NCBI GenBank assembly: GCA_031422315.1
Contig: JANOQN010000014.1
Coordinates: 85,218 to 149,217, forward strand
Length of the DNA stretch: 64,000 nucleotides
From: JANNYA01 sp031422315
GTDB lineage: Bacteria; Pseudomonadota; Gammaproteobacteria; Xanthomonadales; SZUA-5
Direction: 5' to 3'
Shown here piece by piece: positions 17,029 through 25,969 of the stretch. Position numbers and translations under genes: made by a program. The notes under the pieces were generated by a model. The model had not been told where the DNA came from. It worked only from the letters and a program-made list of their open reading frames with translations, and made no database searches. Position 1 is the first letter of the stretch; every line of letters begins with the position of its first letter.

Positions 17029-18300
17029 GTGACACTTACCCCAGCCGGGCTGTATTGCCGGTGCGGGGATTTTTACATCGATCCGTGGCGAGCCGTCGAC
17101 ACTGCCGTGCTCACACATGGCCACGCTGATCACGCGCGCACCGGATCAAAAAACTACGTCGCGATGGATTCGGGCGCAAGCATCTTGCGCCAGCGTTTAG
17201 GGCAATCGATCAATCTGGAAACGCTTGCGCCAGGGCAAGTGCGCCAGTTTGGCAATACAGAAGTATCGCTGCATTCGGCCGGGCATATTTTAGGCTCAGC
17301 GCAAGTGCGCATTGCCTGCGGTGGAGAAGTCACCGTCGTGACCGGCGATTTCAAACGCACGCCCGACGCCAGCTGCGCGCCGTTTGAAGTGGTGCAGTGT
17401 GACACGCTGATTACCGAAGCCACGTTTGCATTGCCAATTTATCGCTGGCCTGATCCTAAAGAAGTGGCAGCGGACATTTATGCGTGGTGGCAGTTCGAGG
17501 CCGCGCGCGGCCGTGCAGCCGTACTTTGCTGCTATTCGCTCGGCAAAGCGCAGCGGATTTTAGCCGAACTTTTGCAGTTCACCGATCGCACCGTGTATTT
17601 GCACGGCGCGATGGTGAATTTGACGCAAATCTATCGGGATCAGGGTGTTGCGATGTTGCCGACAAAGGCGGTGACGGCGGGTGATGAGTCGCCTCGCAAC
17701 TTAAACGTTGAATTGGACGCAAACCCACCACGTCATTCCGATTTTGCATTGAGTACACCCCAACCTCGTCACTCGACTTTTGCATTGGACACGAATCCAC
17801 CTCGTCATCCCCGCGAAAGCGGGGACCCAGGAGACGCGTCCGCATCGCAAAATGATGCTCAAGGAACCTGGGTTCCCGCTTTCGCGGGAAAGACGATGAG
17901 TCAGTCGGAGTCACTTGCGCCAGCATCCACACCCCGAAAACGCCCCCGCCCCGCTAGCAAACAAGACTTCGCCGGCCAGCTAATCCTCGCGCCGCCTTCG
18001 GTCATTGGCACATCGTGGATGCAGCGCTTTGGCGCATATTCAACCGGTTTTGCTTCCGGCTGGATGGCGGTGCGCGGCAATCGGCGACGGCAAAGCTATG
18101 ACCGTGGTTTCGTACTATCCGATCACGCCGATTGGGACGGCCTGATCCAAACGATTACCGAGTCGGGCGCTAAAAAAATCTACGCTACGCACGGCAACAG
18201 CGAACATTTGACCCGCTATTTGTGTGAGCTAGGTATCGACGCGCAGGCGCTTAAAACCGAGTTTGGTGGAGAATCCGGCGCGCAGGGCGATTTAGGCTAG
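17029..18300 (+). CDS. Ligase-associated DNA exonuclease (MBL fold), with an in-frame repeat insertion
   Basis: A metallo-beta-lactamase / beta-CASP nuclease of the kind encoded next to ATP-dependent ligases. The start is the GTG at 17029 (or the TTG at 17017), giving VTLTPAGLYC. The metal motif HGHADHA is at about residue 29, and the second metal His is in LHSAGHILGSAQ. The beta-CASP part continues into FVLSDHADWDGLIQTI and YATHGNSEHL near the C-terminus. At 423 residues it is about 80 longer than expected. The excess lies between VAMLPTKAVTAGD and SKQDFAGQLILAPP, exactly where repeat DNA is inserted (17722-17900). The insertion keeps the frame, so the enzyme may still work. The ligase gene begins two bases after the stop. 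Confidence 0.88.
   Translation: MTLTPAGLYCRCGDFYIDPWRAVDTAVLTHGHADHARTGSKNYVAMDSGASILRQRLGQSINLETLAPGQVRQFGNTEVSLHSAGHILGSAQVRIACGGEVTVVTGDFKRTPDASCAPFEVVQCDTLITEATFALPIYRWPDPKEVAADIYAWWQFEAARGRAAVLCCYSLGKAQRILAELLQFTDRTVYLHGAMVNLTQIYRDQGVAMLPTKAVTAGDESPRNLNVELDANPPRHSDFALSTPQPRHSTFALDTNPPRHPRESGDPGDASASQNDAQGTWVPAFAGKTMSQSESLAPASTPRKRPRPASKQDFAGQLILAPPSVIGTSWMQRFGAYSTGFASGWMAVRGNRRRQSYDRGFVLSDHADWDGLIQTITESGAKKIYATHGNSEHLTRYLCELGIDAQALKTEFGGESGAQGDLG
17722..17900 (+). repeat. Repeat insertion within a coding sequence: 36-nt tandem repeat plus inverted CGTCATCCCCGCG repeat
   Basis: Two 36-nt units (17722-17757 and 17758-17793), followed by the start of a third, encode NPPRHSDFALST, PQPRHSTFALDT and NPPRHP. 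From 17801 there follows an imperfect inverted repeat: CTCGTCATCCCCGCGAAAGC (17801-17831) against its counterpart at 17867-17900. Each arm also folds into a local hairpin. Its translation (PRHPRESGDPG and TWVPAFAGKT) is the typical accidental peptide of the widespread CGTCATTCCCGCGAAAGCGG repeat. The frame of the host gene is preserved through the whole insertion. Confidence 0.85.
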
Positions 18301-18302
18301 CT

Positions 18303-19940
18303 ATGCGCGCGTTCGCTGAGCTGTTCAAAAATTTAGACGACAGCAATGCCACCGGCGATAAGATCGCCGCGCTGATTGCGTATTTTCAGACCACGCCCGC
18401 AATTGATGCGGTGGCGGCACTGAAAATACTGAGCGGTGCAAAGCAAAAGCGCGTCATCAATGCGACTGATTTGAAGCGCTTGATCGGTGTGGCTGCTAAA
18501 TTACCGGAGTGGCTGGTCGAAGATTGCTACGCGCAGGTCGGTGATTTAGCGGAAACCTGCACGCTGCTGTGCGCACGCGGATCAAATGCGGGCGAGCCAG
18601 TGGCGCTGCATCACTGGACCAACACGCTGGTGCCAGCGCTGGCAAAGCAAGCGCCCGATGAGCGCGATCAAACCGTTTTGCTGTATTGGCGCACACTGCA
18701 TCCAGCGCAAGCGTTTATCTTCAATAAAATGCTGACCGGCGCACTGCGGGTTGGCGTCGCTCAAGGGCTAATCGTGCGCGCGCTGGCAGGTGTGACTGGG
18801 TTGCCGATCGATTTGATGGCGCACCGACTGACCGGCGGTGTGCCGAATACCGCCGATGAATTTTTAGCCTTACTTGCGCCGAGCGATGCCGCATTTGATC
18901 CGCAGCGGCCCTACCCGTTTTTCTTAGCCAGCGCGCTGGCTGATGCCGGCTCAATTACGGCCGCAGAGCTAACTGCACAGCTTGGCGACGCAAGCGATTG
19001 GCAGGCCGAATGGAAGTGGGACGGCATCCGCGCGCAGCTGATTAGGCGGGCCGGTCAAACAATGATTTGGTCGCGCGGTGAAGAGCGCATGGATGGACGA
19101 TTTCCTGAGTTAGAGCTTGCTGCAAAAACGCTGCCTGATGGCTGCGTGCTGGATGGTGAAATCCTCGCTTGGTCAAACGATGCCGAGCGCCCTGCTGATT
19201 TCACACTACTGCAAAAACGTATTGGAAAGCTCAAACCTGGCGCGAAACTGCTCAGCGATGCGCCAGTGCGGTTCTTGGCCTACGATTTGCTGGAATTTGG
19301 CGACACCGACATTCGCAGCCAAGCGTTAGTTAATCGGCGTTTGCAGCTCGTACAAGTGCTGCAAAGCCAAGTTGACACCCGCATCGCCCTTTCAGAGACG
19401 CTGGTATTTTGCGATTTCGGCGCGCTCGCCACCTTGCGCTTGCAGGCGCGCAGTGTCGGCGTTGAAGGTTTGATGCTCAAACGCAGCAATTCCTCTTACC
19501 AGCAAGGACGCAAGCGCGGTGACTGGTGGAAGTGGAAGCTTGACCCGCTCACCATTGATGCGGTCATGATTTACGCGCAAGCCGGGCACGGCAAGCGCGC
19601 GAACTTGTATACCGATTACACGTTTGCGCTGTGGCATAACGGTGCGCTGGTCACCATTGCCAAAGCCTACAGCGGCTTGACCGATGCCGAAATTACCGAG
19701 CTGGACCGTTGGATCAAGCAAAACACCCGTGAGCGCTTTGGCCCAGTGCGAACTGTCAATGCTGAGCAAGTGTTTGAGCTTGGATTTGAAGCAATCAATA
19801 AGTCCGCAAGGCATAAATCCGGCGTCGCGCTGCGTTTTCCGAGAATTTTGCGCTGGCGCCGTGATAAAACCGCCGAGCAAGCCGACCAGCTGAGCACTTT
19901 GCAAGCTTTGGCGATGGGGTTGAGGGCTGATGTTGAGTGA
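18303..19940 (+). CDS. ATP-dependent DNA ligase
   Basis: A 545-residue ligase of the bacterial type encoded with an MBL exonuclease. It has an N-terminal helical DNA-binding domain (about residues 1-200), then the nucleotidyltransferase core. There the AMP-accepting lysine is in EWKWDGIRAQLI (motif I, about residue 238) and motif III is CVLDGEILAW. FRFLAYDLLEFG-like and EGLMLKRSNSSYQQGRKRGD (motif IV) segments follow. WWKWKLDPLTIDAVMIYA (motif V) leads into the OB-fold domain. It follows the exonuclease by two bases. The Lhr-type helicase and the metallophosphoesterase that often complete this repair cassette are not next to it. Confidence 0.92.
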   Translation: MRAFAELFKNLDDSNATGDKIAALIAYFQTTPAIDAVAALKILSGAKQKRVINATDLKRLIGVAAKLPEWLVEDCYAQVGDLAETCTLLCARGSNAGEPVALHHWTNTLVPALAKQAPDERDQTVLLYWRTLHPAQAFIFNKMLTGALRVGVAQGLIVRALAGVTGLPIDLMAHRLTGGVPNTADEFLALLAPSDAAFDPQRPYPFFLASALADAGSITAAELTAQLGDASDWQAEWKWDGIRAQLIRRAGQTMIWSRGEERMDGRFPELELAAKTLPDGCVLDGEILAWSNDAERPADFTLLQKRIGKLKPGAKLLSDAPVRFLAYDLLEFGDTDIRSQALVNRRLQLVQVLQSQVDTRIALSETLVFCDFGALATLRLQARSVGVEGLMLKRSNSSYQQGRKRGDWWKWKLDPLTIDAVMIYAQAGHGKRANLYTDYTFALWHNGALVTIAKAYSGLTDAEITELDRWIKQNTRERFGPVRTVNAEQVFELGFEAINKSARHKSGVALRFPRILRWRRDKTAEQADQLSTLQALAMGLRADVE

Positions 19941-19979
19941 TGAAATCAGTCGCGCTTTCAGTTCGCCGCAGTCCATTTA

Positions 19980-20222
19980 CCCTCTCCCCAACCCGTCTCC
20001 CATCAAGGGAGAGGGGCTAAAACCGACTTCAACGCAGATTGAATTTTGTAAACGCGCCTCGCCGTTGAAAATTCAATGGCGCCGATTTCACCCTCTCCCC
20101 AACCCCTCTCCCATCAAGGGAGAGGGGCTAAAACCGACTTCAACGCAGATTGAAGTTTGTTTGCCTCCCAAAAGCTTGTTTGCTCCCCTCTCCCTTGATG
20201 GGAGAGGGGTTGGGGGAGAGGG
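19980..20222. repeat. Repeat array: CCCTCTCCCCAACCC(C/G)TCTCCC palindromes, two direct copies and one inverted
   Basis: Two direct copies (about 19980-20046 and 20092-20154) each start with CCCTCTCCCCAACCC. They continue through TCTCCCATCAAGGGAGAGGG and share the trailing CTAAAACCGACTTCAACGCA segment. A third, inverted copy lies at 20186-20222. Within each copy the arms fold into a hairpin. The same kind of sequence recurs as a tandem duplication at 40764-41067. This stretch of about 365 bases between the ligase and nupC genes holds no convincing gene. Confidence 0.85.
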
Positions 20223-20305
20223 TGCTTTTGGCCGCCCACGAACTTTAATTATTACCATCAATACCATCGATTTAAAGTTAAACCAATCACCTAAGGACCC
20301 TCACT

Positions 20306-21553
20306 ATGCCACTCGCTATCCAAAGCCTTTTTGGTTTCATTGCACTCTTCGCCATCGCCTGGGCGATCTCGGAAAAACGCAGCGGCGTCGTTTGGCGTAC
20401 GGTGTTGGGCGCGATCGGCTTGCAGATAATCTTGTGTATCGTGATGTTCAAATTTCCCTGGTTTCAACAGGCCAGTCTGGCACTCAACAGCGCGCTAGGA
20501 GCACTGCAATTCGCCACCGGTGAAGGCACCAAATTGCTGTTTGGCTATCTGGGCGGGGCTGAATTGCCGTTTGCCTTAGAAGCGGGTAAAAGCCCATTCG
20601 TGCTGGCTGCACAAACCTTACCGCTGGTGATTGTGGTGTCAGCACTGAGCGCGTTGCTGTTTTACTGGGGTATTTTACCAGTGGTGGTAAGGGCGCTTTC
20701 TTGGGTGTTGACGCGCAGCATTGGCGTGGGCGGTGCGGTGGGCGTGTCCAGCGCTGCGAATGTATTTTTAGGGCCGGTAGAAGCGCCATTGTTTATCAAG
20801 CCCTATCTTGCGAAGCTATCTAGAGGCGAGCTTTTTACCGTTATGACCGCAGGTATGGCCGGCATTGCTGGCACTGTGTTGGCGCTTTACGCCTCGGTAT
20901 TGCAACCGACTATGCCGAATGTGGTTGGGCATTTAATTATCGCCAGTTTTATCAGCGCACCGGCGGCAATTGCGTTTGCAGCACTGTTGGTGCCGCACGA
21001 AGGCGAAGTCAGCGAAGCGGACATCAGCAACCATGAAAAACCTGCCAGCGCGATGGATGCCATCGCGCGCGGCACTTTAGAAGGCATGCAAGTTTTTATC
21101 AATATGATCGCGATGATTTTGGTGCTCATTGCGCTGGTCGCGCTGGCCAATCAAGTGCTTAGCTTGCTTCCGAATGTCGCTGGCGCGCCGATTACTTTGC
21201 AAGGCATGCTAGGCTGGATTATGGCACCAATCATGTGGCTAATTGGCATTCCGTGGAGCGAAGCAATTACCGCTGGCGCACTGATGGGCACGAAAACGTT
21301 TCTCAACGAATTTTTCGCTTATCTGGATTTGGCGCAGCTTAGTGCGGCACAATTTTCTGATCGCAGCCGAATGATGATGACCTACGCGCTGTGCGGGTTT
21401 GCCAATTTCGGCGCGCTCGGAATTTTACTTGGCGGGCTCAGTACGCTATGCCCAGAACGACGCGCTGAGATGGTGCAAATGGCTTACAAATGCCTGTTTG
21501 CTGGCACGCTGGCTACCTTATCTTGTGGGGCGCTGGTGGGGGTTATTTATTGA
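20306..21553 (+). CDS. nupC: Concentrative nucleoside transporter (NupC/CNT family)
   Basis: A 415-residue inner-membrane symporter that takes up nucleosides with H+ or Na+. The ATG at 20306 follows AAGGA (CTAAGGACCCTCACT). It has about ten hydrophobic segments. Family landmarks are ATGEGTKLLFGYLGG (N-terminal third), SSAANVFLGPVEAPLFIKPY (substrate region) and GALMGTKTFLNEFFAYLDL near the C-terminus. The length is close to that of E. coli NupC (400). Its TGA stop is embedded in the strong hairpin at 21550-21582. No regulator is adjacent in the same direction. Confidence 0.93.
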   Translation: MPLAIQSLFGFIALFAIAWAISEKRSGVVWRTVLGAIGLQIILCIVMFKFPWFQQASLALNSALGALQFATGEGTKLLFGYLGGAELPFALEAGKSPFVLAAQTLPLVIVVSALSALLFYWGILPVVVRALSWVLTRSIGVGGAVGVSSAANVFLGPVEAPLFIKPYLAKLSRGELFTVMTAGMAGIAGTVLALYASVLQPTMPNVVGHLIIASFISAPAAIAFAALLVPHEGEVSEADISNHEKPASAMDAIARGTLEGMQVFINMIAMILVLIALVALANQVLSLLPNVAGAPITLQGMLGWIMAPIMWLIGIPWSEAITAGALMGTKTFLNEFFAYLDLAQLSAAQFSDRSRMMMTYALCGFANFGALGILLGGLSTLCPERRAEMVQMAYKCLFAGTLATLSCGALVGVIY

Positions 21554-21582
21554 GTTCCTAGGGCAGCGCCCTAGGAACTCAA
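21550..21582. terminator. 15-bp perfect hairpin ending nupC and the convergent LysR gene
   Basis: TTGAGTTCCTAGGGC (21550-21564) pairs perfectly with GCCCTAGGAACTCAA (21568-21582) around a three-base loop. The nupC stop codon lies inside the left arm. The LysR gene ends about 50 bases away on the other strand, so the hairpin can serve both directions. Its CCTAGGGC..GCCCTAGG core is shared with the pair of hairpins at 26635-26694. Confidence 0.7.
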
Positions 21583-21630
21583 TAGGCTGGGATTTTGACT
21601 CGTTTTTGGCGGCCCGAGAACGGCATTTGA

Positions 21631-22533
21631 TTAGCCACCTTGCAAAATCAATTCCCGCACCAATCGATGCCACCCATGGGCGCTGCTGGCTTGATGCACT
21701 AAAAAAATGTCTTCAACGCAGTTGAATGGGCAATCAAGCAGCTGCAAGCGCACCAGGCCGGCATTTGCGGCGACGCTTTCAGGAAGATAGGCAAGCGCCC
21801 TGCCCGATTGCACTAACGCCAGCAAAATATGTAAGTCGTTCGACCAGTAACGAATTTTGCGCGCCGGTGCGGCCTTGTTCCAGCCATCGGAACGCTCGTC
21901 TTGCTGCTGGCCGCAAAATGGCGAATGCCTTGGGCAGGCGAAATCATGATTTTGCAAGTCGGCTGCCGCCACTTCCACCCGGCTTGCCAAGGCATGTGTG
22001 CGGCCCGCAACCAGCACCATTTGCTGCGTGCCGATAGCGTCAGCCTGCCAATCGGGTCGCCATACGCTAAAACCGCTGGCACTAGGCAATGCTGCGCGCG
22101 TCACCAAGGCAAAGTCGGCATCGCCTGCAGCTAGTTGCTCAAGCGCGCGGTTTTCAAACTCAGGCTGCAAGCTTAGCGCGCTATCTGAGAACCGCTGCGC
22201 GAGCGCTGCACCGATCGGTGCGCCATATTGCCAAAGCAAAAGCGCCGGCCCATGGATGCGGCAGTGAATTTTCTGCGCCGCGCCGCTGATTTCACTCTGG
22301 GTTTGTTCGGCCAGGGTCAGCAATGCCTGCGCCCTGGGCAGCAGCGCTATTCCCGCTGCATTGAGCCGCAGCTGCTTTAACTGCCGATCAAAAACGCTAC
22401 AGCCTAACGCGCTTTCCAGCCTGCGCAGCGCTTTCGAACAGGCCGACGCGCTGAGGTTTAATTTGCCCGCCGCAAGCGCCAGCGAGCCGCCGTTCGCCAC
22501 TTGGAAAAACACCCGCAGATCATCAAGCTGCAC
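21631..22533 (-). CDS. LysR family transcriptional regulator
   Basis: A 300-residue DNA-binding regulator. The N-terminal winged helix-turn-helix reads LRVFFQVANGGSLALAAGKL then SASACSKALRRLESALGCSV. The effector-binding domain occupies about residues 90-295. The start is a GTG at 22533 that shares a base with the stop of the upstream TIGR04222-like gene (TAGTG), so the two are translationally coupled. That coupling is unusual for a LysR gene, which is normally divergent from its target. The regulon and inducer are unknown. A cysteine-containing stretch (ACPRHSPFCGQQQDE, about residue 198) could be a ligand or redox site, but this is speculation. Confidence 0.88.
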   Translation of the reverse strand: MQLDDLRVFFQVANGGSLALAAGKLNLSASACSKALRRLESALGCSVFDRQLKQLRLNAAGIALLPRAQALLTLAEQTQSEISGAAQKIHCRIHGPALLLWQYGAPIGAALAQRFSDSALSLQPEFENRALEQLAAGDADFALVTRAALPSASGFSVWRPDWQADAIGTQQMVLVAGRTHALASRVEVAAADLQNHDFACPRHSPFCGQQQDERSDGWNKAAPARKIRYWSNDLHILLALVQSGRALAYLPESVAANAGLVRLQLLDCPFNCVEDIFLVHQASSAHGWHRLVRELILQGG

Positions 22534-24017
22534 TAGTCACCACCGCCACCACAGCCTCCGCAGCCGCTGCCACCGCCATCACTGCTGGAATCGCTACTGC
22601 TACTGCTAGAAGTGCCCGAATCGCCGCTGCCACCCTCAGGCGTTCGGCGCCAGTCCGCGTAAATCGAAAGCGGCGTGAACATCAAACAGGTGATGCCGAA
22701 CAGCGCCACACCACGCGCGTATTCTTCTGGCAGCGGGGCGCGCGCTAGACGCGCGTGCGCGCTCGTCAATTGCGTTAGCTTTTCGGAGCCAGCGCGCGTT
22801 TTTTTGGGTGTACTCATACTCAACATCAGCAGCGCCACCGCAGTGAGCACACACAGTATGCCGAGAAATGCGACCGGCCTATCCCTGGCAATACCTATCG
22901 CCATTCGGATAAGCCCAAGTGCCAGCCACAGCAGCAGCGGCGCGCCGCAAATCAGCATCTTACGCCAGCGTTCAGCGGCACTCATCAGCAAACCAAGACG
23001 AACCAGCTCAGCTTGCATGCTTTTCAGTGCCGGGTGCGTAGCGAACTTCAGGTTAATCATTTTGACCGGCTTTTTATGCTTGCGAAGCTCCATCAAGACG
23101 CTGCGCTCAATCGAACTATTGCCTTGCGCACTACCATTTGCGCGCAAACCATCTGGCCCCGCAATTACCGCTTTGCGCTGTAATAGCTCTACTGCCGCGA
23201 CGTCAATCACCCGCGCCTGCTCGCCGCTTAAATAAGCTTCCTCATAAGATGTGAGTGACCGCACTGGCATCCCAGTTCGGTCACCCGTACGAGCGAACAT
23301 TCGCAAAGCAATGGAAAGCGTCAACATGATCAAGCCGCCGATTGCGTAGAATTTTAAAAACTCAGGCGCATTCCAATCAAAAACGTTAGCGGAGTGCGCT
23401 TGCGCAGCGGCGAAATCAGGCCAAACCGCAATTAGCGTACCCAAAACAAACGTGCCAACCGCACTACGTTTTACCACCGAACTAAGCCAGGACTGAATGG
23501 GTCTGCGCTTTGCGCTAGTGTCAATCCTTTGAAAGCGCGCTGGATCGGCAAAGCGCTCCGCCGCATTAGGCCAGATGTCTAACGGCGGCAGTTCGCCGAA
23601 AATTTGCTCGTAGCTCGCGATGGTTTGCGCATACCAACGGCTGAATTTCTGCCCTTCCTCGGCGCCGCCTAAGGTTGGCCCATGGTGCAGCGGCGTACAC
23701 AGCACGTCTGGGCAAAAGCTTTGCCAATAATCGCGCGTGTAAGTCAAATGCAAATGCCAAGCTTGATCAACCGCATCGCTTGGCGTAACTGGATGCGCAC
23801 AGGTGATGGCCAAATAGCAAAAGCGCCGATATTCCAGCATGACCCGCTCGGCAAATGCCAAGTGCCAGCCATTCTCACGCGCTAAACGATCAACAAATTG
23901 CAGCTGCGCCTGCGGTGGCCCGATTTGGTGCAGCAAAAGCCGCTGCCAAAGCCCGCGATCAAAGCTCGATGAAGTTGAAAAATCAGTAACTGCCCGATGC
24001 GAGCTTAGTTGCGACAT
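22533..24017 (-). CDS. Glycine-rich TIGR04222-like membrane protein
   Basis: A 494-residue protein. The N-terminal cytoplasmic part (about residues 1-170) has the DQAWHLHLTYTRDYWQ segment found in glycine-rich-domain (DUF1399-like) proteins. Then come about five membrane helices (FYAIGGLIMLTLSIALRMFA; LLLWLALGLIRMAIGIARDR; FLGILCVLTAVALLMLSM; others). The C-terminus is a run of Ser/Asp ending in a Gly/Cys-rich tail (GCGGCGGGGD), the hallmark of TIGR04222 proteins. I chose the ATG at 24017 over the longer open frame. It is coupled to the LysR gene by TAGTG. No function is established for the family. Confidence 0.75.
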   Translation of the reverse strand: MSQLSSHRAVTDFSTSSSFDRGLWQRLLLHQIGPPQAQLQFVDRLARENGWHLAFAERVMLEYRRFCYLAITCAHPVTPSDAVDQAWHLHLTYTRDYWQSFCPDVLCTPLHHGPTLGGAEEGQKFSRWYAQTIASYEQIFGELPPLDIWPNAAERFADPARFQRIDTSAKRRPIQSWLSSVVKRSAVGTFVLGTLIAVWPDFAAAQAHSANVFDWNAPEFLKFYAIGGLIMLTLSIALRMFARTGDRTGMPVRSLTSYEEAYLSGEQARVIDVAAVELLQRKAVIAGPDGLRANGSAQGNSSIERSVLMELRKHKKPVKMINLKFATHPALKSMQAELVRLGLLMSAAERWRKMLICGAPLLLWLALGLIRMAIGIARDRPVAFLGILCVLTAVALLMLSMSTPKKTRAGSEKLTQLTSAHARLARAPLPEEYARGVALFGITCLMFTPLSIYADWRRTPEGGSGDSGTSSSSSSDSSSDGGGSGCGGCGGGGD

Positions 24018-24239
24018 AGAGACGCTCCGTATTTGGGGTTTTGCCAATTTAGCACTCACGTGTGACTCAAAAATACGACAGCGTTGCAAATCGATGATAC
24101 TGCACGAAAAATGTCGATAATAATTTATTGTTGTCCAATTTAGAAACATAATTGCACTATTTATCGCTTTCTTAGCCGCTTGCGCACGCGCAAACTGCGC
24201 GTTCATCCTTCTATCGAGCATCAAATGGAGAGCAGCACC

Positions 24240-25259
24240 ATGGCAGCAATCAGTAATCAACAGTGGATTTACACAAGCAGGCCAGATGGTCTAGTAGGGC
24301 CAGCGAATTACCAGCTGCGCAGCGCTTTGTTAGCACCGGAATTGGCGGCTGATGAAGTCCTGGTGCAAACGCGTTGGCTCAGCGTTGATCCATACATGCG
24401 GATCAATCAATCAAGCAAGGCCACGTGGATGGCGCCGCACCCGATTGGCGTAGTGCAAAGTGGTGCGGCAGTAGTGCAAGTTCTGTCCAGCGCTAGCGCA
24501 GACTTTGCAACCGGGGATTTCGCGCTAGCCCATACCGGCTGGCAAACCCACGCCAAAGTGCACATCAACGCTTTGAGCAAACTAAATGCCGACGCTGCGC
24601 CCGTGCAAACCACATTGGGCGTGTTGGGCATGCCGGGCCGCACGGCTTGGTTTGGTTTTACCGAAGCCCTGCAACCGAAGCCCATGCAAGTTTTGGTGGT
24701 GTCGGGCGCGGCGGGCGCTGTGGGCTCGCTGGTAGTGCAATTTGCCCGGCTTGCGGGCGTGCGGGTATTGGCGATTGCGGGCTCGGCACAAAAATGCGCG
24801 TGGCTGAAAACACTCGGTGCCGAGTGGGCGCTCAATTACAAAGATTTTACGGATGCGGATGCGCTGCAAGCGGCGATTTTTGCCTGCTGCAAGGGCGTCG
24901 ATATGTATTTCGACAACGTCGGCGGCATGGTCAGTGATGCAGTGTTTCCACTGATCAATCGGCGCGCGCGCGTCGTGATTTGTGGGCAAATCAGCCAGTA
25001 TTCGGATGGCTTAGATGTACCCCTGCCTGGCCCGCGTTTTTTACATCATGTACTGTATCAGCGCGCTACGATTCAAGGAATTTTGGCGCGCGATTGGCTG
25101 CACCGGGTCGATGAGTTTCAAGCCGCCGTCGCGCCCTTGGTTGCCAACGGTAAAATTGAATTCGCCGAACACGTCATCCAAGGCTTTATGCAGCTTCCCA
25201 ATGCGCTTAGCGAGATGTTTACCAGCCAGCACACCGGCAAAGTTTTGGTGCAGGTGTGA
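24240..25259 (+). CDS. NADP-dependent oxidoreductase (zinc-independent MDR family)
   Basis: A 339-residue enzyme of the leukotriene-B4 dehydrogenase / quinone-oxidoreductase-like MDR group, which reduces enones or related alkenals with NADPH. The N-terminal catalytic domain includes TRWLSVDPYMRINQ. The Rossmann part has VVSGAAGAVGSLVVQFARLA (about residue 160), and the DMYFDNVGGMVSDAVFPLIN segment lies at about residue 220. VICGQISQY and GILARDWLHR are also typical. GGAG lies about ten bases before the ATG at 24240. The next gene starts on its last base (TGATG). The physiological substrate cannot be read from the sequence. Confidence 0.88.
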   Translation: MAAISNQQWIYTSRPDGLVGPANYQLRSALLAPELAADEVLVQTRWLSVDPYMRINQSSKATWMAPHPIGVVQSGAAVVQVLSSASADFATGDFALAHTGWQTHAKVHINALSKLNADAAPVQTTLGVLGMPGRTAWFGFTEALQPKPMQVLVVSGAAGAVGSLVVQFARLAGVRVLAIAGSAQKCAWLKTLGAEWALNYKDFTDADALQAAIFACCKGVDMYFDNVGGMVSDAVFPLINRRARVVICGQISQYSDGLDVPLPGPRFLHHVLYQRATIQGILARDWLHRVDEFQAAVAPLVANGKIEFAEHVIQGFMQLPNALSEMFTSQHTGKVLVQV

Positions 25260-25969
25260 TGCGTATTAAAGCAGTCTGGCTGATCTTGGTGATGTGTCTA
25301 ACTGGCACATCCGCGTTCGCACAAAGCCACGGCGTACACGGCATGGCCCTGTTTGGCGATCACAATGGGCTTTACGCATCGCATTTGCCAATGTTTCACC
25401 GCCCGCATAACTTTCAAGTGCTGCTGAAAATCCGCCTTGCAGATGCCGTGCAAGATCAAAAGCTGCGCGCTGATTTGGCCGCTAAACCCACGCTATACAC
25501 CATCGCGCCGCAGCGATTTGATCTGGAGCGCTTAAGCCCAAATCACGCTGATCCGTTGCAGGAATTTACCGCCGATGTTTACACCGGCCATTTTGAACGC
25601 GGCGGCAAACTTGTGCTGAGTCAGGTGCAAATCATCGTGCAGGAAGTGCCGCTATATCATGAGCTAAAGCTTGTGCCTGCGGCTAGGACTACTGAGCAAA
25701 CCATGCTGCTGCTGGGTCGATTTGCGATCAAGAAATTAGAAAGTAAACCTGACTGCGATTGGCTAGTACGCATGGAATACCCGGCACAAAAATCAAGAGC
25801 GTTGATGCCAATGCCAACCCAGCTTAGCCTGCCAAACACAACGCTCGGTGGCGCCAACTGTAAGCCAGATGAGGACGCATTGAGTGGCGCGCTAGCCCCA
25901 TTTTTTGCAGCGCCGAAACAACCTATCACGCTGCAAACGCTCTATTTTGAAACCGGAGATTTGCAGTAA
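25259..25969 (+). CDS. Exported protein of unknown function
   Basis: A 236-residue protein with a clear signal peptide (AVWLILVMCLTGTSAFAQSH). The mature part opens with HGVHGMALFGDHNGLYASHL, a conserved-looking His- and Gly-rich motif that I recall from other uncharacterised proteobacterial exported proteins. Two cysteines are in the C-terminal half. The ATG at 25259 overlaps the oxidoreductase stop by one base (TGATG), and its own stop overlaps the next start (TAATG). So it is the middle gene of a coupled three-gene operon. The His-rich start might bind a metal; that is a guess. Confidence 0.75.
   Translation: MRIKAVWLILVMCLTGTSAFAQSHGVHGMALFGDHNGLYASHLPMFHRPHNFQVLLKIRLADAVQDQKLRADLAAKPTLYTIAPQRFDLERLSPNHADPLQEFTADVYTGHFERGGKLVLSQVQIIVQEVPLYHELKLVPAARTTEQTMLLLGRFAIKKLESKPDCDWLVRMEYPAQKSRALMPMPTQLSLPNTTLGGANCKPDEDALSGALAPFFAAPKQPITLQTLYFETGDLQ

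Noticed and set aside
17722..17793. 36-nt repeats as a CRISPR fragment
   Set aside because: The units are directly tandem without spacers, lie in frame inside a gene and vary at several positions.
19930..20523. 197-residue plus-strand frame
   Set aside because: It spans the CCCTCTCCC repeat array and then runs into nupC in another frame; the protein sequence is itself repeated.
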